Shown piece by piece: positions 6,772-15,894 of a DNA stretch of 64,000 nucleotides. Numbering within the stretch: position 1 is the stretch's first letter; each line of letters begins with the position of its first letter. The notes below the pieces were generated by a model. That model did not search any database. It was not told the DNA's origin and saw only the letters and a program-made list of their open reading frames with translations. Source of the DNA: DSWT01 sp035373625 (GTDB lineage Bacteria; Chloroflexota; Anaerolineae; B4-G1; SLSP01); contig DAOSNS010000005.1 of the NCBI GenBank assembly GCA_035373625.1, forward strand, positions 1-64,000, written 5' to 3'. The translations under genes were made by a program, and so were the position numbers.

Positions 6772-9681
6772 ATGAGCTATGGCTTTGAATTATTAGAGAC
6801 ACGTACCATTCCTGAACTGAATACACGCGCCAGACTTTATCGCCATGTCGAGACAGGGGCGCAGTTGCTCTCATTGGAAAACGACGATGAGAACAAGGTC
6901 TTCGCCGTCGCTTTGCGCACGCCGCCGCCGGATTCGACCGGCCTGCCACACATTATGGAACACGCCGTGCTGTGCGGGTCACGCAAGTATCCGGTCAAGG
7001 AGCCGTTTATCGAACTGGCGAAAGGGTCACTCCACACTTTCTTAAACGCTTTCACGTTTAACGATAAGACGGTATATCCCATCGCCAGCCAGAACGTGCA
7101 GGACTTCTATAATCTGATTGACGTGTATCTGGATGCCGTTTTCTATCCGCGCCTCATGCCTGAAACCATGCAGCAAGAAGGCTGGCACTATGAGCTGGAG
7201 CACCCCGATGCGCCGTTGACCTACAAAGGCGTGGTTTTCAACGAGATGAAGGGGGCGTATTCGTCGCCGGATACGCTCGTGGCGCGTTACAGCGAACAGT
7301 CGCTCTTCGAAAATCACGTCTACGCGCTGGATTCAGGCGGCGATCCAGAGGTGATCCCGCAGCTTACCTATGCGCAATTCAAGGCGTTCCACGAGACTTA
7401 CTACCATCCTTCCAACGCACGCTTTTTCTTTTACGGGGATGATGATCCCGAAAAACGCCTGCAACTGATACAAGCTTATCTCAAAGACTACACGGCGCGA
7501 CATGTCGAAAGCCGCATCCCCTTGCAAACGCGCTATGATGCTCCACGCCGCCTCAGCCGGCCTTACCCCGTCAGCGCCGACACGCCGGCCCCCAAAGCCT
7601 ATATCACCGTCAACTGGCTCTTGCCGGAGAATACCGACCCTGCCCTTACGCTCGCGCTGGAGATTCTGGGGCACATCCTGGTCGGCATCCCGGCGTCGCC
7701 GCTGCGCAAGGCGCTCATTGATTCCGGCCTGGGCGAAGACATCATCGGCAACGGCCTGGATGACGGGCTGCGCCAATTGACGTTCTCCACGGGACTTAAG
7801 GGTGTGCGCAGAGAAGACACCCCCAAAGTCGAGGCGCTCATCTTCGATACCCTGCGCAACCTGGCCACCAACGGCATTGATCCCGACACCATCGCGGCAT
7901 CGCTCAACACCGTGGAGTTCAACCTGCGTGAGCAGAATTTCGGCTCATTCCCGCGTGGGCTGGTGCTCTTCATCCGCGCCCTCAGCACCTGGCTGCACGA
8001 TGGTGATCCGTTTGCCCCGATCGCCTTCGAGACGCCTCTCAATGCCGTCAAGGCCGCACTGGCTGCCAACCCGCACTACTTCGAGGATCTCATTCAGGCG
8101 CACCTGCTGGACAATCCCCATCATACCGTTTTCGTGCTGGAACCCGACGCCACACTCGCCCAGCATCAGGAAGCGGCAGAACGTGAGCGACTGGCACAGG
8201 CGCGCGCCACCATGACGGCGGAAGAGTTGCGCGCCCTGGTCGAAAACACCGCACGACTCAAGGCATTGCAGGAAGCTCCCGATTCCCCAGAAGCCCTGGC
8301 GACCATTCCTCGCCTGACGCTGGCCGATCTGGACAAACAATCCCGGCACGTTCCCACCGAAACAGGTGACCTGGAAGATGTACGGGTGCTGTACCACGAT
8401 CTGTTCACCAACGGCATTGTCTACGTGGACGTAGGCTTCGACCTGCACACGCTGCCGCAAGACCTGCTTCCCTACGCCACGTTGTTCGGCGCGGCGCTGC
8501 TGGAAATCGGCACACAGACCGAGGATTTTGTGAAGCTCACGCAGCGCATTGGGCAGAAGACGGGCGGCATCGCGCCGGCCACATTCCACGGCCTGGTGCG
8601 CGATACCGACCGCGCCACCAACTGGCTGTTCCTGCGCGGCAAGGCCACCGTTGCCCAAACCGACGATTTGCTTGCCATCCTCCGCGACGTGCTGTTGACC
8701 GTCCAATTGGACAACCGCGAGCGGTTTATGCAAATGCTCTTGGAAAAGAAAGCCCGCGAGGAAACCATGCTGATTCCCGCCGGTCACCGCGTCGCGCTCT
8801 CGCGGCTGCGCGCCCGCTTCAACGAGGCGTATTGGGCTGCCGAGCAGATAGAGGGGCTGAACTACCTGTTTTTCCTGCGGCGACTCACCGGGCAGGTGCA
8901 ACAGGATTGGCCCGCCGTGCTGGCGAAATTGGAAGAAGTGCGGGACATTCTCGTCAACCGCAAGGCGATGTTGTGCAACGTCACCGTAGATGGTGAAAGC
9001 TGGCGGACGGTACAACCCAAGCTGTCGAACTTCCTGGCTTCCCTGCCCGCGCGAGAGGTCACACGCGCTGTCTGGACACCGGAGACATTGACCGGCCCAG
9101 AAGGGTTGACCATTCCCGCGCAGGTCAACTACGTGGGCAAAGGAGGAAGCCTGTTCGATCTGGGTTACACGCGCCACGGCTCGCTGGAAGTCATCACCAA
9201 TTACCTGCGTACCAGCTACCTGTGGGAGAAAATCCGCATCCAGGGCGGCGCGTACGGGGCGCTGTGCTTCGCCGATCCGCATACGGGGGTCCTGAGCTAT
9301 GTCTCTTACCGCGACCCCAACCTGCTGGCAACCCTGAAGCATTACGATAGGGTAAGCGTCTTCCTGCGTCACCTGGAGCTTTCCGAAGACGAGCTGGTCA
9401 AGAGCATCATCGGCGCCATCGGCACCCTTGACGCTTATCAGCTCCCCGACGCCAAAGGCTACAGCGCACTGGGACGCTACCTCATCGGCTACAGCGATGC
9501 TGCCCGCCAACAATACCGCGATGAGGTGCTCTCCACCACCGTCGCCGACTTCCGCGCCTTTGCGGACGTACTCGACCGCCTCAATACAACCGGTGAGATC
9601 GTCGTCCTCGGTTCGCCGGACGCGATCGCCGCCGCTCAGGCTGAATGGGGTGTTGATTTTACAATAACCAAGGTGTTATAA
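6772..9681 (+). CDS. M16C metallopeptidase, presequence-protease-like
   Basis: Encodes 969 residues, the usual length for the PreP/Cym1 group of insulinase-family peptidases. The inverted zinc motif HxxEH is at 60-64 (His60, Glu63, His64), and the distal glutamate lies in 'GVVFNEMKGAYSSPD' (about 140). The C-terminal half contains the conserved 'GGAYGA' loop near 'SYRDPNL'. These enzymes form a two-halved clamshell that degrades short unstructured peptides, here presumably in the cytoplasm because no signal peptide is visible. The aaggagtc Shine-Dalgarno lies 4-5 nt before the ATG. Monocistronic or weakly linked to the next gene (28 bp gap). Confidence 0.93.
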   Translation: MSYGFELLETRTIPELNTRARLYRHVETGAQLLSLENDDENKVFAVALRTPPPDSTGLPHIMEHAVLCGSRKYPVKEPFIELAKGSLHTFLNAFTFNDKTVYPIASQNVQDFYNLIDVYLDAVFYPRLMPETMQQEGWHYELEHPDAPLTYKGVVFNEMKGAYSSPDTLVARYSEQSLFENHVYALDSGGDPEVIPQLTYAQFKAFHETYYHPSNARFFFYGDDDPEKRLQLIQAYLKDYTARHVESRIPLQTRYDAPRRLSRPYPVSADTPAPKAYITVNWLLPENTDPALTLALEILGHILVGIPASPLRKALIDSGLGEDIIGNGLDDGLRQLTFSTGLKGVRREDTPKVEALIFDTLRNLATNGIDPDTIAASLNTVEFNLREQNFGSFPRGLVLFIRALSTWLHDGDPFAPIAFETPLNAVKAALAANPHYFEDLIQAHLLDNPHHTVFVLEPDATLAQHQEAAERERLAQARATMTAEELRALVENTARLKALQEAPDSPEALATIPRLTLADLDKQSRHVPTETGDLEDVRVLYHDLFTNGIVYVDVGFDLHTLPQDLLPYATLFGAALLEIGTQTEDFVKLTQRIGQKTGGIAPATFHGLVRDTDRATNWLFLRGKATVAQTDDLLAILRDVLLTVQLDNRERFMQMLLEKKAREETMLIPAGHRVALSRLRARFNEAYWAAEQIEGLNYLFFLRRLTGQVQQDWPAVLAKLEEVRDILVNRKAMLCNVTVDGESWRTVQPKLSNFLASLPAREVTRAVWTPETLTGPEGLTIPAQVNYVGKGGSLFDLGYTRHGSLEVITNYLRTSYLWEKIRIQGGAYGALCFADPHTGVLSYVSYRDPNLLATLKHYDRVSVFLRHLELSEDELVKSIIGAIGTLDAYQLPDAKGYSALGRYLIGYSDAARQQYRDEVLSTTVADFRAFADVLDRLNTTGEIVVLGSPDAIAAAQAEWGVDFTITKVL

Positions 9682-9709
9682 AGAGTTTTCAAAAGAGGGA
9701 GTAAATACT

Positions 9710-10291
9710 ATGTGGCCGACACGGGAAGAAGCATGGAAAGTTTTGAATGAATATACCAGGAATCCGCATCTGATCGCGCATGCGCTGGCAGTGGAAGCAG
9801 GGATGAAAGCTTATGCCCGCCGCTTCGGTGAGGACGAAGAGCGCTGGGCCGTCGTGGGATTGATCCATGACTTTGAATATGAGCAGTACCCCGACTTGGG
9901 GCCGGGTGGGCATCCCTTCAAGGGCGCGGAGATCATGCGCGCCATGGGCTGGGATGAGACGCTCATCCGCGCTGTCGCTGCGCACGCGCCGGAGCTTACC
10001 GGCGTCACACCGGAGACGCTGCTGGAGAAGACCATCTACGCCGTGGATGAGCTGACCGGCCTCATCACCGCCGTGGCTTTAGTGCGCCCCAGCAAGTCCT
10101 TGCTGGATGTAGAGGTCAGCTCGGTGAGAAAAAAGTGGAAGGACAAGGCCTTTGCTGCCGGGGTCAAGCGTGAGGACATCGAGAAAGGTGCGGCATTGCT
10201 CGGCGTCGAGTTGTCGGAGCACATCGGCGTGGTGCTGGAAGCCATGAAGGCCATCGCTGCCGAACTTGGCCTCGCCGGGACAACAGGATGA
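9710..10291 (+). CDS. HD-domain phosphohydrolase-like protein
   Basis: Encodes 193 residues. The HD signature is spread over 'NPHLIAHALAVEAGM' (His24) and 'VVGLIHDFEYEQYP' (His53-Asp54), giving metal ligands for a phosphohydrolase. The C-terminal part ('DELTGLITAVALVRPSKSL') matches HDIG-type proteins common in Chloroflexota and Firmicutes. The substrate is unknown. A gagggagt Shine-Dalgarno precedes the ATG. Located 28 bp after the M16C gene. Confidence 0.85.
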   Translation: MWPTREEAWKVLNEYTRNPHLIAHALAVEAGMKAYARRFGEDEERWAVVGLIHDFEYEQYPDLGPGGHPFKGAEIMRAMGWDETLIRAVAAHAPELTGVTPETLLEKTIYAVDELTGLITAVALVRPSKSLLDVEVSSVRKKWKDKAFAAGVKREDIEKGAALLGVELSEHIGVVLEAMKAIAAELGLAGTTG

Positions 10292-10345
10292 AATGGCGAG
10301 AATAGGATATAGTATAATATACACATAACAGCAAGAGGTAAAATA

Positions 10346-10552
10346 ATGAGCGAAACTATTCGCACGAACGTTGTGCTGGATCAGGACCTGATCGCTGAAG
10401 CTCTGGCACTAACCGGTCTCAAAACCAAGAAAGCAGTTATCGAGGAAGCGTTGCGAACGCTCACGCGGCTCAAACGCCAGGAAAATATCCACGCCTTGCG
10501 AGGACAATTGCATTGGGAAGATGAACAAAACACCTCAAACCTACATCCGTAA
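10346..10552 (+). CDS. Orphan VapB-type ribbon-helix-helix antitoxin
   Basis: Encodes 68 residues. 'RTNVVLDQDLIAEALALTGL' and 'KTKKAVIEEALRTLTRLKRQ' match type II antitoxins of the VapB (DUF2191) family: a beta strand plus two helices for DNA binding, then a tail ('LRGQLHWEDE') that normally plugs the VapC toxin. No PIN-domain VapC gene follows; instead the next gene starts inside this one (32-nt overlap, different frame). A -10-like TATAAT is at 10313-10318 and agaggt precedes the ATG. It could be a degraded toxin-antitoxin locus or a repurposed regulator of the downstream epimerase. Confidence 0.8.
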   Translation: MSETIRTNVVLDQDLIAEALALTGLKTKKAVIEEALRTLTRLKRQENIHALRGQLHWEDEQNTSNLHP

Positions 10553-11729
10553 AGCCGAAACCGAGTTGCGGGAGAACATCCTCCCCTTCTGGATGAAGTA
10601 CGTGGTTGATAGAGAACGTGGCGGGTTCTACGGGGAAGTCTCAAATACGTTGGAGGTAGACAAAGACGCGCCGCGTGGCGCGTTGCTCACCTCACGCATC
10701 CTGTGGACGTACAGCGCTGCCTACAAACGTTATCATACGCCGGAGTACCTGGAAATGGCGCGTTGGGCCTACACCGACCTGTTGACGCGCTTCTGGGACG
10801 ACACGTATGGCGGCCTGTACTGGATGGTCGCGGCAAACGGGGAACCGCTCCGCCCCCGCAAGCAAATCTACGGACAGGCTTTCGGCGTCTACGCGCTCGC
10901 CGAGTACTACAGCGCCACAGGCGAACAAGGCGCGCTTGATCAAGCCATCGCCCTCTTCCGCCTGATGGAAGAGCACAGCCACGACCCACAATACGGTGGC
11001 TACTTCGAAGCCTACACGCGCGACTGGTGCCTCGAATCCGACCTGCGTCTCAGTGACGTTGACATGAACGAAATGAAGTCCATGAACACACACCTGCACG
11101 TGATGGAAGCCTACACCAACCTGTTGCGCGTCTGGGACAACACAGCACTGCGCCTGCGGCAGGTGGAGAACGTGGACATTATGATGCACCGCATCATCAG
11201 CCCGACGACGTTCCACACACTCCTGTTCTTCGACGAAGCCTGGAATCCGCGCAGCGACCGCATCTCCTATGGACACGACATCGAGACGAACTGGCTGCTG
11301 GTGGAATCCGCCGAAGTGTTGGGCGATGAACAGCGCCTCAAAGAGGCAAAGGCCATCGCAGTGAAAATGGCCCAGGCGGTCTATGATGAAGGGTTGGATG
11401 TCGAGGGTGGCCTGGTCAACGAGGGCGACCCGGGTGGCGTCATTGACGCGGATTTCGAGTGGTGGCCGCAAGCCGAAGCCGCCGTTGGATTCCTCAACGC
11501 TTACCAGATCGCCGGGCAATCCCACTTTTTAGAGGCCGCGCTGCGCAGTTGGGACTTCATCGAACGCTATTTCATTGACCGGCAACACGGCGAGTGGTTC
11601 CGCCATGTGAGCAAGGATTACGTGGTAGATACATCCGCTGCCAAAGTGAGCTTCTGGAAGTGCCCGTATCACAACAGCCGGGCGTGTATGGAACTGATCG
11701 AGCGGTTGGGGAAAATGGGTGTGGGTTGA
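10521..11729 (+). CDS. AGE-family 2-epimerase, cellobiose 2-epimerase-like
   Basis: Encodes 402 residues, full length for N-acylglucosamine/cellobiose 2-epimerases, which form an (alpha/alpha)6 barrel. The opening 'ILPFWMKYVVDRERGGFYGE' is typical of cellobiose 2-epimerase. Catalytic and substrate histidines are expected in 'NTHLHVMEAYTNLLR', 'YGHDIETNWLL' and the C-terminal 'KCPYHNSRACMEL'. The predicted reaction is reversible epimerisation at C2 of the reducing-end glucose of a disaccharide; mannose isomerase activity is an alternative. Its start lies within the antitoxin gene, so expression is probably coupled to it. Confidence 0.87.
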   Translation: MNKTPQTYIRKAETELRENILPFWMKYVVDRERGGFYGEVSNTLEVDKDAPRGALLTSRILWTYSAAYKRYHTPEYLEMARWAYTDLLTRFWDDTYGGLYWMVAANGEPLRPRKQIYGQAFGVYALAEYYSATGEQGALDQAIALFRLMEEHSHDPQYGGYFEAYTRDWCLESDLRLSDVDMNEMKSMNTHLHVMEAYTNLLRVWDNTALRLRQVENVDIMMHRIISPTTFHTLLFFDEAWNPRSDRISYGHDIETNWLLVESAEVLGDEQRLKEAKAIAVKMAQAVYDEGLDVEGGLVNEGDPGGVIDADFEWWPQAEAAVGFLNAYQIAGQSHFLEAALRSWDFIERYFIDRQHGEWFRHVSKDYVVDTSAAKVSFWKCPYHNSRACMELIERLGKMGVG

Positions 11730-11758
11730 GAAGATTTCGCCCACACCCCCAAGCAATG

Positions 11759-12928
11759 CTAATCGAGTTTAGTGAGCGCGTCGGCGATCCGCACCAGCGC
11801 CCGTTGAATGTTCTCCAACGAATTGGCAAAGCACAGGCGTAAGTATCCCTCGCCGTACACGCCAAAAGCCGTTCCCGGCAACACCGCGATCCCAACCGTA
11901 TCGAGCAAATAATCGGCGAGCCAGTCGGCGCTGCGTCCGAACGCCGTGACATTGGGGAAGGTATAGAACGCTCCGCGCGGCATGCGACATTTTACGCCGG
12001 GGATGGCGTTCAAGCCAGCAACGAGAACATCGCGCCGCCGTTGATATTCGGCCACCACCACATCCACCTGATCCTGCGGCCCGGTCAAGGCTTCGATGCC
12101 CGCGTACTGCGTAAAAGCAGCCGTGCAGCCGATGGAATGGGTCAACAGCAGATTCACCCGCTCGGCCAACGCTTCGGGCATGATGCCAAACCCCAGTCGC
12201 CAGCCGGTCATCGCATAGGTCTTGGAGAAGCCATCGCAGATGATCGTGCGTTCCAGCATCCCCGGCAACGCCGCAATGCTCGGCACAGGCACACCGTCGA
12301 ACGCCAGGCGCGCATAAATCTCGTCGGAAAGCACCCAAAAGTCGTACTTCTGCGCCGCCGCCGCGATGTGCTCCAGCACCGGCCATGAGAGCACCCCACC
12401 CGTGGGATTGCTCGGCGAATTGAGGATCACCATGCGGGTGCGGGGACTCACCAGCCGGTCAAAGGCGTCCAGATCGAAGGCGAAGTCGTTCTCCTCACGC
12501 AGCGGCACCGGAACCGGCACCCCTCCCGCCACCCCGACCATCGCGGCGTAGGTGGGGAAGCCGGGATCGGGGTAGAGCACCTCATCACCGGGGCGGACAA
12601 GCGCCAACGTCGGGAAAAACATCAGCGGCTTTGTACCCGGCCCGACAAGCACCTGCGACGGATGAATTTCGATGCCGCGCCGCCGTCCGGCATCCGCGGC
12701 GATGGCTTCGCGCAGTGGCAGAATCCCGGCGGGCACGGTGTAGCGCGTATGCCCGGCTTCGATGGCCGCAATGCCCACACGGGTGATGTTATTGAATGTA
12801 GGAAAATCCGGCTGCCCCAGCTCAAGATGAATGATGTCGCGGCCCTGAGCCTCAAGGGCCTGCGCACGTCCTAGCATATAATAGGCACCTTCCGGCTCCA
12901 GATGTCGAACACGATCGGCAAATTCCAT
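11759..12928 (-). CDS. PLP-dependent aminotransferase class I/II
   Basis: Encodes 389 residues with the fold-type I aminotransferase pattern: 'ELGQPDFPTF' at the N-terminus, 'LNSPSNPTGG' (Asn for the cofactor pocket), 'LSDEIYARLAF' and the Schiff-base Lys236 in 'DGFSKTYAMTGWRLGFG'. This is the AspC/AraT-like Ib group, acting on aspartate, aromatic amino acids or alanine; the substrate cannot be chosen from sequence. The start codon overlaps the stop of the upstream LCP gene (TAATG at 12926-12930), so translation is coupled. A convergent neighbour ends 30 bp away without an obvious terminator. Confidence 0.9.
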   Translation of the reverse strand: MEFADRVRHLEPEGAYYMLGRAQALEAQGRDIIHLELGQPDFPTFNNITRVGIAAIEAGHTRYTVPAGILPLREAIAADAGRRRGIEIHPSQVLVGPGTKPLMFFPTLALVRPGDEVLYPDPGFPTYAAMVGVAGGVPVPVPLREENDFAFDLDAFDRLVSPRTRMVILNSPSNPTGGVLSWPVLEHIAAAAQKYDFWVLSDEIYARLAFDGVPVPSIAALPGMLERTIICDGFSKTYAMTGWRLGFGIMPEALAERVNLLLTHSIGCTAAFTQYAGIEALTGPQDQVDVVVAEYQRRRDVLVAGLNAIPGVKCRMPRGAFYTFPNVTAFGRSADWLADYLLDTVGIAVLPGTAFGVYGEGYLRLCFANSLENIQRALVRIADALTKLD

Positions 12929-14067
12929 TACGGCCTCCAAAGCTCGTCGCGCAAAGGACGGATTTTGTCCCACAACGGTAGCAATACCTGGCCACCATTG
13001 GGTGTCGTCCAGGGGCGCACACACGTATTGTCAATCACCCGAAAGTGAATGTTCGCGCGCTCCACTTGAAACGCCTGGGTTCCCAGGTTGACAATGACAT
13101 CAAGCGGCATGTCGGTCTGCACAGAGGCTTGCAACGTCGCATAGATTTCTGGGGCATTATCTACCAGTTGCGGCAGGAGATTGAGGTCGGTAATACGTTT
13201 AAGCACGGCGCGCAGAATCTGCTGTTGACGGCGCGCACGGTCAATGTCGCCGCCGTTATAGCGTGTGCGGGCGTACTTCAGTGCCATATCCCCGTCGAAA
13301 TGGTGCAGTCCGGCCTCGATGTACAGCCGCCCGAAAACCTCCTCCCCATCCGGCCCCCAAAAAGGGTAGTTGGGATCGTCAATCGTGTGTTCCACGTTGA
13401 CGTCAATGCCGCCGATGAGGTCTACCAGCTTCACGAAACCTTGAAAATCCACCCGCACGTAATGTTGCACGGCGACACCCAGGTTTTGTCTGACGGTTTC
13501 CATTGCCAGCGCCGGACCACCGCCGGGATAGTGGTTCACATCACCCAGGTAATATGCCGTGTTGATGCGTCCGTTGGCGTATCCCGGAATTGCTACCCAC
13601 AGGTCACGTGGGATCGAAAGCACGCCGGCCTGCCCGATGGTAGGATCAAACGTCAGCAGCATAATCGTATCGGTCTGCCAGGGGCCGTTTTCCTGTGGGC
13701 GGACGTCGCTGCCGAGCAACAAGATCGTGGTGCGGCTCAGGTTGCGACGGATGGGCGGCAAAGGAGTGGACGCAGGAGGTTCCACGTCATCGGCAGTTAG
13801 GGTTTCGGGTAAGGGGTGAGGAGTGGGAGTTGAAGGTTGAGGGATAGGGGTTGAGCGCTGAGAATCGAGAGGCGCGGGGGAGGATTCTGCAGGAGCCGGC
13901 GGGGGAGCTGCGGGCATAGTTGCCGCAGCCTGTCGGCGCATCCGATGCAAGGCGAAGTTCCCCAGGACGGCGAGCACCAGAATTCCCAGGGCCAGACTGG
14001 CGAGCATCCCCCGCGAGGGCCAGGACTTGAGATGGACATCCACACCGGAACGCACGTTGTTCTCCAA
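12928..14067 (-). CDS. LytR-CpsA-Psr (LCP) family glycopolymer ligase
   Basis: Encodes 379 residues: N-terminal membrane segment (about 20-42), a Pro/Ser/Thr linker (about 50-105) and an LCP catalytic domain ('ILLLGSDVRP', 'TDTIMLLTFDP', 'VLSIPRDLWV', 'RINTAYYLG', 'GDIDRARRQQQILRAV'). The conserved Arg/Asp residues that bind the pyrophosphate of polyprenyl-linked glycopolymers are present. LCP enzymes attach secreted glycopolymers to peptidoglycan. The start appears to be TTG at 14067. A TATAAT -10 lies about 20-40 bp upstream on the minus strand. It is a plausible partner for the polysaccharide locus later in the window. Confidence 0.9.
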   Translation of the reverse strand: MENNVRSGVDVHLKSWPSRGMLASLALGILVLAVLGNFALHRMRRQAAATMPAAPPPAPAESSPAPLDSQRSTPIPQPSTPTPHPLPETLTADDVEPPASTPLPPIRRNLSRTTILLLGSDVRPQENGPWQTDTIMLLTFDPTIGQAGVLSIPRDLWVAIPGYANGRINTAYYLGDVNHYPGGGPALAMETVRQNLGVAVQHYVRVDFQGFVKLVDLIGGIDVNVEHTIDDPNYPFWGPDGEEVFGRLYIEAGLHHFDGDMALKYARTRYNGGDIDRARRQQQILRAVLKRITDLNLLPQLVDNAPEIYATLQASVQTDMPLDVIVNLGTQAFQVERANIHFRVIDNTCVRPWTTPNGGQVLLPLWDKIRPLRDELWRP

Positions 14068-14157
14068 AGACCTTTGATGTAATGATTATAGCATACGGGA
14101 CACACACGCAAGCACACCCCAGGGCTTTATCATTCCCGTTACCGTGATTTCATCCGG

Positions 14158-14298
14158 CCTCGAGCGGATCAGCGGATCTGCATTTCTCAACTATATCAGC
14201 TCAGGACTTATACAGACGCGGCTATTTTTCACCGCCGAGGCCGCCGAAAAACTAGAAATTCTCTGCGCTCTCGGCGTTCTCGGCGGTGAAATTCAGGT
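14158..14298. repeat. Intergenic region with diverged repeat and 13-bp inverted repeat
   Basis: The 343-bp gap between the LCP gene and the DUF11 gene contains a diverged copy of the 1-171 repeat wording (gagcggatcagcggatctg near 14162) and a perfect 13-bp inverted repeat: tttcaccgccgag at 14227-14239 and ctcggcggtgaaa at 14279-14291, with a 39-bp loop that itself contains partial repeats of 'ctcggcg'. No ORF is supported. It probably represents a dispersed palindromic repeat. Confidence 0.65.
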
Positions 14299-14410
14299 AA
14301 CTTGCGTGAGTCCTGTCAGCTAAAAACGGGGAACCGGCGTTTCCCTCGGAGCAAGAATGATAAGGCTCTGAGCACATCGCTTATCCCAAAACGCGCGCTA
14401 AGGCGTGCAC

Positions 14411-15790
14411 TCAAGGTAAGGCGCGCATCACCAGGGGGAGGTAGAGGTAATGTCGTGCAGGTGGCGGCGATTCGACGAATGTGTACGCCACGCTTGTATT
14501 GTTGGCAAAGGCCACTTCCGGCGCGGTCGTCGCTATCGTCGCGGTGTTGGTCAGCCAGCCAGTGAACGTCGGGCTGACGACAACCGAGACGGTGAGTATC
14601 CCGCCCGCGTTCGGCGCGAGGTTGAACACTTCCCATGTCAACGAGACCGCCGGTGAAGGCATGATAACCGTTCCACTGTGCGCGTAGAGCTGTACAGTCT
14701 GCGGGAGCAGATCGGTGATGGTAACATAGGGCGCAGACGCATTGCCGACGTTGGTATAGGTGAGGGTGTAGGTAATCACGTCACCGGGAGAGGCGATGGT
14801 CGGCCCGGACTTGTGGATCGCCAGATCGGGCGCAAGAACTGTGGTGACGATGGGCGGCGTGACGTTGTTCGTCGTGTCGCTCTCGATGGTGGTAGTAGCG
14901 ATGGTAGCTACGTTGGTGAATACGCCGGTAAACCCAGGGTCAACGATGCCCGTCACCGTGAGCACGCCGCCGACACCGGGCGCGAGGTTAGTCAAATCCC
15001 AGGTCATAGTGTTGTCCATCAGCGATAGTGTAGCCGGCTCGGTGTAATCGCGGACCTGAACCTGCATTGGCAAGGTATCGGTGACGCGGGCCATACTGAC
15101 CGGTATATTCCCCACATTGGTATATGTCAGGGTATAGGTCACCATCTGCCCCGGATAGGCGACCGACGGCCCGGCTTTGGCAAGCGCCAGGTCTGCCGGA
15201 CGTATTGCGGTTTCCAGATAAAGCTCTGGGAAATCCACACCCTGCTCGCGGTCGTTGAACAACACCATGGTCACCCCTGAACTGCATGTCCCTTCCAGAA
15301 GCAGCGCAAAGCTGGCAATCCGGTTTTCGGCAAGCTGGTCCTCCAGATAAAGCCGAAGAGCGTCGTTCGAGAAGATCAGCGTTTCGCCCTCCAGCGGCAA
15401 AGGTTGACTATCGAGTTTTGTCCCCAGAGCCGGGGCGTTGGCGTAGGTCAGTGTATCTTCCGTCCAGGCGTCGCCCGTAGCATATAGCGCCACCCGCGTC
15501 GCCGCCTCGACGTTCATCGCACCCGTCACCGTCAGTGCGAGCGTGGCTGTCGTTACTTCGGCATAAGCCGGGATGTGCGACAGATTCCATTGCAGGAACG
15601 TGAAACTGGTCAGCTCGCAGCTTGACGTGCTGCCCGATAGTTCCAAGAGGTTTGCATTGAAGTTGTCGTCAGGGCTGTTGACATCCACATACGTATCGTG
15701 GTTCGGTGGAGAAGCCGGATACGCCGAGGCCGCCGCAACACCCAACAACGTCCAGGCCAGCGCCAGGGTTAACCCAATGGTCCGTTTCAT
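14411..15790 (-). CDS. Secreted DNRLRE and DUF11-repeat surface protein
   Basis: Encodes 459 residues. A Sec signal peptide (about 1-23, ending 'AAASA') is followed by a DNRLRE-type beta-sandwich (about 28-195; 'TYVDVNSPDDNFNANLLEL', 'TLALTVTGAM', 'WTEDTLTYANAP'), then two DUF11 repeats (about 200-320 and 325-440; 'YTLTYTNVGN' occurs in both). It ends with 'YLYLPLVMRALP', a short C-terminal tail seen in many Chloroflexota exported proteins. DUF11 repeats form stalk-like adhesin structures. No catalytic domain is seen; a structural or adhesive role at the cell surface is inferred. A ggaggt Shine-Dalgarno is present. Confidence 0.85.
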   Translation of the reverse strand: MKRTIGLTLALAWTLLGVAAASAYPASPPNHDTYVDVNSPDDNFNANLLELSGSTSSCELTSFTFLQWNLSHIPAYAEVTTATLALTVTGAMNVEAATRVALYATGDAWTEDTLTYANAPALGTKLDSQPLPLEGETLIFSNDALRLYLEDQLAENRIASFALLLEGTCSSGVTMVLFNDREQGVDFPELYLETAIRPADLALAKAGPSVAYPGQMVTYTLTYTNVGNIPVSMARVTDTLPMQVQVRDYTEPATLSLMDNTMTWDLTNLAPGVGGVLTVTGIVDPGFTGVFTNVATIATTTIESDTTNNVTPPIVTTVLAPDLAIHKSGPTIASPGDVITYTLTYTNVGNASAPYVTITDLLPQTVQLYAHSGTVIMPSPAVSLTWEVFNLAPNAGGILTVSVVVSPTFTGWLTNTATIATTAPEVAFANNTSVAYTFVESPPPARHYLYLPLVMRALP

Positions 15791-15799
15791 CTACACCTC

Positions 15800-15852
15800 C
15801 TTAGATAATGTCAACGGATTCAACGGATGAAACGGATTGAAAAAACCCGTTG
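15800..15852. repeat. Dispersed 'caacggatt' repeat
   Basis: Tandem degenerate copies of tcaacggattcaacggatga fill the space upstream of the DUF11 gene. Related words occur at 21800-21897, 26510-26530 and 29262-29300, always between genes. Confidence 0.6.
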
Positions 15853-15894
15853 ACAGACTTTGATGTTTGCATGGTGTGCGGCAGCACCGCCGGT

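Noticed and set aside
7945..9513. 522-residue minus-strand ORF
   Set aside because: It is antisense to the clearly coding M16C peptidase and has no recognisable domain.
10553..11729. VapC toxin partner for the antitoxin
   Set aside because: No PIN-domain motif in any frame downstream; the region encodes the AGE-family epimerase.
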